In this document: piece after piece, positions 58,543 through 64,000 of the stretch
Layout of the letters: each line of letters opens with the position of its first letter
Position numbering within the stretch: the first letter of the stretch is position 1
Assembly (NCBI RefSeq): GCF_001436275.1
Contig: NZ_AZEH01000025.1
Location: forward strand, 124,001 to 188,000
Length of the DNA stretch: 64,000 nt
Source: Liquorilactobacillus oeni DSM 19972
GTDB taxonomy: Bacteria > Bacillota > Bacilli > Lactobacillales > Lactobacillaceae
Direction of reading: 5' to 3'
The notes under the pieces: model-generated
What the model was told of the DNA's origin: nothing
Databases searched by the model: none
The model's input: only the letters and a program-made list of their open reading frames with translations
Translations under genes and position numbers: made by a program

Positions 58543-59249
58543 TTCAGTTCCTCCTTGATAAGCACCTTGAGCTTAGAAATCACTTTGCCGTGAATCTGTG
58601 AGACCCTAGCAATCGAAATATCCAAAATCTGTGCAATTTCTTTAAGTGTTGCTTCTTCCGTATAATAAAGACTCAAAATCAGCTGTTCTCTTTCAGACAA
58701 CCTTTTGATGCTTGAAACCAGTGCTTGCCTTTGTTCCCCTCTCAGCAGCTTTTCCTCTCCGCTTTCGGTACTGTTGTCAGGCAGGATATCTGTTAAAACC
58801 ATCCCGCCATCTTCATGCGAAAAAAGTGTGTCTTCAAGCGAAACGCTTGCCAAAAAATGAATATTTTCATAAATTTCAGACAACTGTTTGACAGTAATTC
58901 CCATCTTGGCACACAATTCTTTTTCAGTTGCTTCGTGTTTCAACTGCTGTTCAAGCTCCTGTTTAGCTTTGTAAAATTGATTTATCGCCGTCATCTTATA
59001 GCGTGAAATCTTGGCATGTTTTCTGATTTCATCAATAATTGCGCCCTTGATTCGAATGCTTGCATAACTTTCAAAAGGAACCTTCTTTGTAGCATCAAAT
59101 TTACGCAAAGCGTCAATCAGACCGATTACTCCGATATTATACAAATCACCATATTCATATTCTGTATTTTTAATAGAAATACGGTTTGCAACACGTTCGA
59201 CGAGCGGCAGGTATTTTAAAACCGAGTCTTCCAGATTCAATTCATACAC
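58539..59249 (-). CDS. fliA: Flagellar sigma factor FliA (SigD, sigma-28)
   Basis: FliA directs RNA polymerase to late flagellar promoters. The 236-residue product has region 2 (YLPLVERVANRI, YGDLYNIGVIGLIDALRKFD, FESYASIRIKGAIIDEIR), region 3 (TEKELCAKMGITVKQLSEI) and region 4 with the HTH EEATLKEIAQILDISIARVS. The frame opens at 59288, but AAAGGAGG fits the GTG at 59249. It lies directly after flhA, where flhF and flhG would be expected first. Three matching promoters are visible in the window. Confidence 0.94.
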   Translation of the reverse strand: MYELNLEDSVLKYLPLVERVANRISIKNTEYEYGDLYNIGVIGLIDALRKFDATKKVPFESYASIRIKGAIIDEIRKHAKISRYKMTAINQFYKAKQELEQQLKHEATEKELCAKMGITVKQLSEIYENIHFLASVSLEDTLFSHEDGGMVLTDILPDNSTESGEEKLLRGEQRQALVSSIKRLSEREQLILSLYYTEEATLKEIAQILDISIARVSQIHGKVISKLKVLIKEELK

Positions 59250-59293
59250 AAAAAAGCCTCCTTTGCATGCCTTTCTACTTAGGTACACATATT

Positions 59294-61375
59294 TTAGATA
59301 TTGATGTTTCCGACTGTTTCGATTGCAAGCTCGTTTGGAATTTCATTTAAGGAAAGCACCGCCAGATTCTGAAAATTAAATGCGATCAGTTTACGAAAAG
59401 CAAGCCTGATTTTAGGTGATGTTAAGATAACAAACGAAACATTTTTTACCATCAGTTCCTGTTGAATCTTGCCAACAGCCTCAAGGATCCGATTAACTGA
59501 ATCAGGTTTAAGTACCGGATACGAGCCGGTTGCCGTCTTTTGGATACTCTGCATAATAAGTTCCTCAACTTGCGGATGCACAGTAACAACATCTAATGAG
59601 TGATTTTCATCAGCATATTTAGCAGCAATTGTCCTCCTTAAAGCCTGTCTTACATACTCTGTAAGCTGTTCAGTATCTTTAGTTACAGTCCCATAATCAG
59701 CCAATGTTTCCAAAATAGTGGCAAGATCATTGATTGGAATTTTTTCTTCAAGCAGATTTTGCAAAACCTTTTCAACTTCGCCCAAACGCAGAATATCGGG
59801 GATCAGCTCATCGATCACTACGTTGCTTTGATCCTTAATGCCTTCCAGCAACTTCTTTACTTCTTGACGGCCAAGAAGTTCAGGAGCATGGCCAAAAATA
59901 ATTTCTTTTAAGTGAGTAGCAATTACTGTTAGAGGTTCAATAATTGTAAAACCGCGCAAATCGGCTGCTTCTTTATCTTTTTCGTCTATCCACATCGCAT
60001 CAATATTAAAAGCTGGTTCTTTTGTCGGAATCCCCTTGAAGGGAAATGGTTCGTTATTCGGACTGATAATCATAAACTTATTCGGGTAAATTTCCCCTTT
60101 TCCAACTTCGTTTCCCCTGATTTTGATCGAATAGTCATTGGAATCGAGATACAGGTTATCCCTGATCCTGACGGGATGAACTAAAATGCCTAATTCACGG
60201 GCAGTCTGCTTACGAATTGCAATTATTCGACTCAGCAGGCTGTTATCTACGGAACTGTCAACAAGCGGAATCAGACCATAGCCAATTTCAATTGCGATCG
60301 GTTCAACCTGAAATGAAGAAACCGATTCATCTTCTTCTTGTTCTTTTTTCTTACGCTGCAAAGCAAGGGTTTGTTCTTCCTTTTTTTGTCTGATACTTAT
60401 TTTCTGCTCATTTTGAGTAACAAATATGCTTGCTCCAAACATCAAAATACCGATAATAAGAAATGGCAGGAAGGGGAAACCGGGAACAATTGATAACACC
60501 AAAAGAATTATTCCAACAATTCGAAATAATTGCGGATACCGGACAGCATCTTTTGCGATATCTAGTCCAAAAGAACTATTGTTGTCAGAACGGGTCACAA
60601 TGATCCCTGAAGCAATAGAAACCAGCAGCGAAGGAATTGCACTTACCAGACCATCACCAATCGAAAGCTTGCCAAACTGCGAGAGCGCATCGGTAATGCT
60701 CAGATCACCTTTAGTCGAGAAGATGATAGTTCCGGCAATCAGGTTAACAAGGGTAATAATAATCCCAGCTATGACATCTCCCTTCACAAACTTGCTTGCT
60801 CCATCCATTGAACCGTAAAAATCTGCTTCTCTTTGCAAGTCTTTACGCCTTTTGCGCGCTGCTTCTTCTGTAATCAAACCCGAATTAAGATCTGAATCGA
60901 TTGCCATTTGCTTTCCAGGCATCGCATCCAGTGTAAAACGTGCAGAAACTTCAGAAACCCTTCCGGCACCATTTGTTACAACCACCAACTGAACAATCAT
61001 AATTATTACAAAGAGGATTATCCCCACAATGTAATTACTGCCTGCTACTACATTAGCGAAAGCAGCAATTACATTTCCACCGCTGCCTTCAGTCAAGATC
61101 AGTCTCGTAGAGGCCATATTTAAACCCAGTTTAAACATTGTTGTCAGCAGCAGCAGTGTAGGAAATGTTGTAAACTCTAGCACTGAACGTGTAAACAAGG
61201 TAATCAAAAGAATATTAATCGCAACTGTAAGATTAACAACGATCAAAACATCCAACACAGGTGCCGGCAGCGGAACGATTATGAGCCCGATAATACTGAC
61301 TACTAAAAATGAAACAATCACATCCGCATAATTCAGCTTCCTTTTATTGTTTGTTTTTGAGACTGCTTTGCTCAT
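59294..61375 (-). CDS. flhA: Flagellar export gate protein FlhA
   Basis: FlhA forms the nonameric gate of the flagellar type III export machine. The 693-residue product has about eight N-terminal spans, the FHIPEP-family signature region (ASTRLILTEGSGGNVIAAF, GVISFxxV-like stretches near YIVGIILFVIIMIVQLVVVT, RFTLDAMPGKQMAIDSDLN), and a large soluble C-terminal domain. The ATG at 61375 is ten bases after AGGAGG; a GTG two codons upstream is too close. It follows flhB by 26 bases. Confidence 0.95.
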   Translation of the reverse strand: MSKAVSKTNNKRKLNYADVIVSFLVVSIIGLIIVPLPAPVLDVLIVVNLTVAINILLITLFTRSVLEFTTFPTLLLLTTMFKLGLNMASTRLILTEGSGGNVIAAFANVVAGSNYIVGIILFVIIMIVQLVVVTNGAGRVSEVSARFTLDAMPGKQMAIDSDLNSGLITEEAARKRRKDLQREADFYGSMDGASKFVKGDVIAGIIITLVNLIAGTIIFSTKGDLSITDALSQFGKLSIGDGLVSAIPSLLVSIASGIIVTRSDNNSSFGLDIAKDAVRYPQLFRIVGIILLVLSIVPGFPFLPFLIIGILMFGASIFVTQNEQKISIRQKKEEQTLALQRKKKEQEEDESVSSFQVEPIAIEIGYGLIPLVDSSVDNSLLSRIIAIRKQTARELGILVHPVRIRDNLYLDSNDYSIKIRGNEVGKGEIYPNKFMIISPNNEPFPFKGIPTKEPAFNIDAMWIDEKDKEAADLRGFTIIEPLTVIATHLKEIIFGHAPELLGRQEVKKLLEGIKDQSNVVIDELIPDILRLGEVEKVLQNLLEEKIPINDLATILETLADYGTVTKDTEQLTEYVRQALRRTIAAKYADENHSLDVVTVHPQVEELIMQSIQKTATGSYPVLKPDSVNRILEAVGKIQQELMVKNVSFVILTSPKIRLAFRKLIAFNFQNLAVLSLNEIPNELAIETVGNINI

Positions 61376-61401
61376 ACCCACAGTTCCTCCTAAAAATTAC
61401 C

Positions 61402-62469
61402 CTAGATTTTATTTTTTTCCTTCTCTTCCAACTGATAAACAAGCGCAATGATTTCAGCCACTGATTCGTAAAGCTCCGGCGGCACAAACTCTCCCGGTTC
61501 CACCTGTGCATAAATTGCATGCGCTACAGGACGATTCTCAATCATTGGTATGTGTTCCTTACGTGCTTGTGCCTTCATTCTCTGTGCAAGTTCATCTTTG
61601 CCCTTTGCTAAAAGAACCGGAATTCCTTCCTTTTTAGGATCGTACTTGATAGCCAGAGCAAAATGAGTTGGGTTTGTTATTAAGACTGTAGCTTCTTTTA
61701 CTTTGGAAATTGCATTGCGTACCATCGCCTGATAACGGGACTTGCGTTGAGATTTAACTTTAGGATCTCCTTCTTGCTGCTTGAATTCTTCTTTTACTTC
61801 TTCTTTTGTCATCCGCAGATTCTTGCGAAAGCTGTAGCGTTGATAGAAATAATCTGTCAAAGCGATCACAAGAAGCAGAATCGCCACTTTAAATGTGAGG
61901 TCACGGGCAAAATCAAGTACGAAAAAAAGTACTTTGGGAGCACCGGCTCCACTAAGATTCAATAATATAGGAATGTTGTTCATAAATTCCCGGTAACAAA
62001 AATATACGATGACTGCAAATTTAGCTAAAGTCTTCCCCATATTAAAGATAGCCCGTAGACCCAACATCTGCTTCAGTCCATTTACCGGATTTATTTTTTT
62101 AAAATCCGGTTTCAGCGGCTTAGTAGAAAATAAAAAACCAGTTTGAAAAAAATTTGCTAAAAAGCTGATTAAAACGCTCAGCAGCATAAACGGTGCTGCT
62201 AATAAAAACAACATTAAAACCGCCTGGAGTGCAACTTTCGGTAAATCGCTGTACTGGATATTATATGTTGCCGTTTGTTCAATAAACTGCGTTAAATAAG
62301 GCAAAAAATGCTCAATTACAAATTCCCATGAAGGCAGCATTACTAAGGAAAAGACAAACAAAGCTACTGCTGCATTAACTTCTTGACTCTTTGGCACTTC
62401 GCCGCGCTTTCGTGCATCACGCAGCCGTTTTTGCGTGGGGCGTTCCGTTTTTCCATTCTTATCAGCCAT
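61402..62469 (-). CDS. flhB: Flagellar export substrate-switch protein FlhB
   Basis: FlhB switches export from hook to filament proteins after cleaving itself. The 355-residue product has four spans, the early motif RPTQKRLRDARKRGEVPKSQ, and the cytoplasmic domain with the autocleavage site NPTH in LITNPTHFALAIKYDP. The C-terminal tail ends LEEKEKNKI. It lies between fliR (15 bases upstream) and flhA. Confidence 0.95.
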   Translation of the reverse strand: MADKNGKTERPTQKRLRDARKRGEVPKSQEVNAAVALFVFSLVMLPSWEFVIEHFLPYLTQFIEQTATYNIQYSDLPKVALQAVLMLFLLAAPFMLLSVLISFLANFFQTGFLFSTKPLKPDFKKINPVNGLKQMLGLRAIFNMGKTLAKFAVIVYFCYREFMNNIPILLNLSGAGAPKVLFFVLDFARDLTFKVAILLLVIALTDYFYQRYSFRKNLRMTKEEVKEEFKQQEGDPKVKSQRKSRYQAMVRNAISKVKEATVLITNPTHFALAIKYDPKKEGIPVLLAKGKDELAQRMKAQARKEHIPMIENRPVAHAIYAQVEPGEFVPPELYESVAEIIALVYQLEEKEKNKI

Positions 62470-62484
62470 TTCCGTTCAACTCCA

Positions 62485-63237
62485 TTACCTAGATGCTTTA
62501 ACAAAATCCAAAACATTCGAAATTCCGCCTGCAATGTTATTTGCCAAAAAATCGAGAAGATTAGGAAGCACCAGCAAAATTAAAAGAACAGCAACTGCAG
62601 TTTTGATGGATAAACTCAGCATTAAAACATTAATCTGCGGAATGGAGCGCGAGATCACTCCTAAAACAATATCAATCACTAAAACTGCGATAACTAAAGG
62701 AGCAGCAAGGCTAAGAGACATCGCAACTGTTTTTCCAAACAGCTGCACAACGCCCTCAACTGTTGAGCCCTTAAGAACGGCGGTACCAAGAGGTACAATC
62801 CGAAAAGATTCCATAATACCCAAAATCAGCTGGTGATGCAGATTGAGCATGAAAAATACAGCCAGCGTCAACCAATAGTACAGTCTTCCAAACTGAGAAG
62901 CGGAAACTTCCATCGTAGTATCGTATGCTTGTGCCATCGAGAATCCAACCTGAAAGTCAATCATTGCACCCGCCATCATGACACCATTAAAAACAAGCTG
63001 GCTAAGATAACCCATTGCCAAACCGAATAAAATTTCTTTAAGAGCTACAATTCCAAAGAGAAGCAAAGAACTAATCTCTTTGAACCCGCTGACTGCAGGA
63101 TATGCAGCAATTACAAGGCTTCCTCCAACCACTATCTTTGCGAGATTAGGAAAACCGCGTTGAGAAAAAACAGGGCTGATGGCCATAAAAGAAGCAATCC
63201 GGCATAAAAGAAGGGCCCCTAATTCTACTGCAACCAT
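62485..63237 (-). CDS. fliR: Flagellar export protein FliR
   Basis: FliR is a membrane part of the export gate with FliP and FliQ. The 250-residue product has about six hydrophobic segments, the family N terminus LLLCRIASFMAISPVFSQRG, FGLAMGYLSQLVFNGVMMAG, and GFSMAQAYDTTMEVSASQFG. Length is typical. It starts ten bases after fliQ. Confidence 0.94.
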   Translation of the reverse strand: MVAVELGALLLCRIASFMAISPVFSQRGFPNLAKIVVGGSLVIAAYPAVSGFKEISSLLLFGIVALKEILFGLAMGYLSQLVFNGVMMAGAMIDFQVGFSMAQAYDTTMEVSASQFGRLYYWLTLAVFFMLNLHHQLILGIMESFRIVPLGTAVLKGSTVEGVVQLFGKTVAMSLSLAAPLVIAVLVIDIVLGVISRSIPQINVLMLSLSIKTAVAVLLILLVLPNLLDFLANNIAGGISNVLDFVKASR

Positions 63238-63247
63238 CTTTTACACC

Positions 63248-63511
63248 TCACAGCTTTGCTATCATTCTAAAAATTGATTTTGTGAACTCCAAGAGAATAG
63301 TCAGCATAAAATTACCAGCTAATACCATCGTCGCGAAGATCGCGATCAGTTTAGGCACAAAGCTCAAGGTCTGTTCCTGAATCTGAGTAGTGGCCTGAAA
63401 AACACTGATTATCAGCCCAACAATCATTGCCATTCCGACAGCCGGCCCAGCAATCAATATAATACGAATGAAAGCATCGCGGATTACCTGTAATACAACT
63501 TCAACTGACAT
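63248..63511 (-). CDS. fliQ: Flagellar export protein FliQ
   Basis: The 87-residue product has two membrane spans and the FliQ pattern LIAGPAVGMAMIVGLIISVF with QATTQIQEQTLSFVPKL. It is part of the export gate. It starts 15 bases after fliP and ends ten bases before fliR, the canonical order fliP-fliQ-fliR-flhB-flhA. Confidence 0.95.
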   Translation of the reverse strand: MSVEVVLQVIRDAFIRIILIAGPAVGMAMIVGLIISVFQATTQIQEQTLSFVPKLIAIFATMVLAGNFMLTILLEFTKSIFRMIAKL

Positions 63512-63526
63512 GTCCTTCCCAACTTT

Positions 63527-64000
63527 CTAATAAAAACTTTTGATCAAAGACTCAACCAATAGGTACCAACCGTCTACCATTACAAAAAGCAAAATCTTAA
63601 ACGGCAGCGAGATCATAACAGGAGAAAGCATCACCATCCCCATTGACATCAAGATGCTTGAAACTACCATATCAATAATCAAAAATGGAATGAATAGTAG
63701 AAATCCGATACTGAATGCTGTTCTTAACTCGCTGATAATAAAAGCAGGAGTAATAACTGTCAGTGGAATGGTTTTATACGTCTTGTAATTATGCTTATCT
63801 TTAGCAACATCTAAAAACAGCTGAATGTCTTTTTTTCTAGTCTGCTTATACATAAACTGCTTAAGCCGATTTTCTGAACGCGTAAAAACCTGCTGTTGTG
63901 TGATTTCTTGCCTGTTATATGGCTTGATTGCATCTTGGTAAATATCCGAATAAACTGGCCTCATTGTAAAGAAGGTTAAGAAAAGGGCAAGCCCAAGCAG
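63527..64000 (-). CDS. fliP: Flagellar export protein FliP (5' part missing at window edge)
   Basis: The visible 157 residues are the C-terminal two thirds of FliP. The frame stays open to the window end: LGLALFLTFFTMRPVYSDIY crosses the internal Met at 63964, so that Met is not the start. The family region ISELRTAFSIGFLLFIPFLI, DMVVSSILMSMGMVMLSP and LPFKILLFVMVDGWYLL are clear. It forms the core of the export gate with FliQ and FliR. Confidence 0.95.
   Translation of the reverse strand: MLGLALFLTFFTMRPVYSDIYQDAIKPYNRQEITQQQVFTRSENRLKQFMYKQTRKKDIQLFLDVAKDKHNYKTYKTIPLTVITPAFIISELRTAFSIGFLLFIPFLIIDMVVSSILMSMGMVMLSPVMISLPFKILLFVMVDGWYLLVESLIKSFY

Overview
The window looks like a chromosomal segment of a motile, low-GC member of the Lactobacillaceae, of the Liquorilactobacillus / Ligilactobacillus / Latilactobacillus curvatus kind. 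The evidence is the typical lactobacillary gene set (rsmG-noc-parA-parB-DUF951-ychF-DUF1129, DUF1129, DUF1003, YitT and AEC proteins), strong AGGAGG ribosome sites, CcpA-type cre boxes, and a large flagellar/chemotaxis cluster that only some species of this family carry. The species call is an inference. I see no rRNA, tRNA, CRISPR array, prophage or insertion sequence.

Layout. 1-1640: PTS-dependent dihydroxyacetone kinase (dhaK-dhaL, with the first codons of dhaM at the edge). 1829-4465: a menG/ubiE methyltransferase and guaB. 4874-11624: a four-gene acetoin-dehydrogenase-type 2-oxoacid dehydrogenase operon (E3, E1alpha, E1beta, E2) with a textbook sigma-54 promoter, next to its AcoR-like enhancer-binding activator; the activator gene itself carries a consensus cre box. 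11955-16537: an SPFH protein with a ribbon-helix-helix/OB-like partner, then a PLD-helicase-DUF3427 protein overlapping a Nudix gene. 16696-28468: metabolic and membrane genes, including a DUF1003 protein behind a structured leader with a small ORF, a permease plus binding-protein pair without an ATPase, a CorA gene broken by one in-frame stop, a superoxide dismutase and an AEC carrier. 28729-31357: an amino-acid ABC transporter (probably cystine/cysteine) behind a Cys-codon-rich leader peptide and an attenuator. 31378-36744: the chromosome-partition operon. 37063-38771: a small membrane protein, a DUF4097-like protein and an autoregulated TetR gene.

39042-64000: one continuous minus-strand flagellar/chemotaxis cluster. 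Read in transcription order it runs fliP(partial)-fliQ-fliR-flhB-flhA-fliA-flgF-flgG-ftsE-like-mcp-cheW2-cheD-cheB-cheR-cheA-cheC-cheY-cheW-fliM-fliY-flgM-flgN-flgK-flgL-fliC-flaG-fliD-fliT-like-fliS. The chemotaxis set is of the Bacillus type (CheC, CheD, FliY; no CheZ). Sigma-28 (FliA) and anti-sigma FlgM are both present, and three sigma-28 promoters can be read directly, before mcp, flgM and fliC, giving a late-gene regulon. flhF and flhG are absent from their usual place between flhA and fliA.

A non-coding repeat family of about 80-190 bp, built from a terminator-like hairpin and a second arm, occurs at nine intergenic positions from 2740 to 43155, mostly at the ends of transcription units. 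The least expected signals are the Cys leader attenuator, the DUF1003 leader with its small ORF, the dispersed repeat family, and the RHH-OB/SPFH gene pair with its visible operator.
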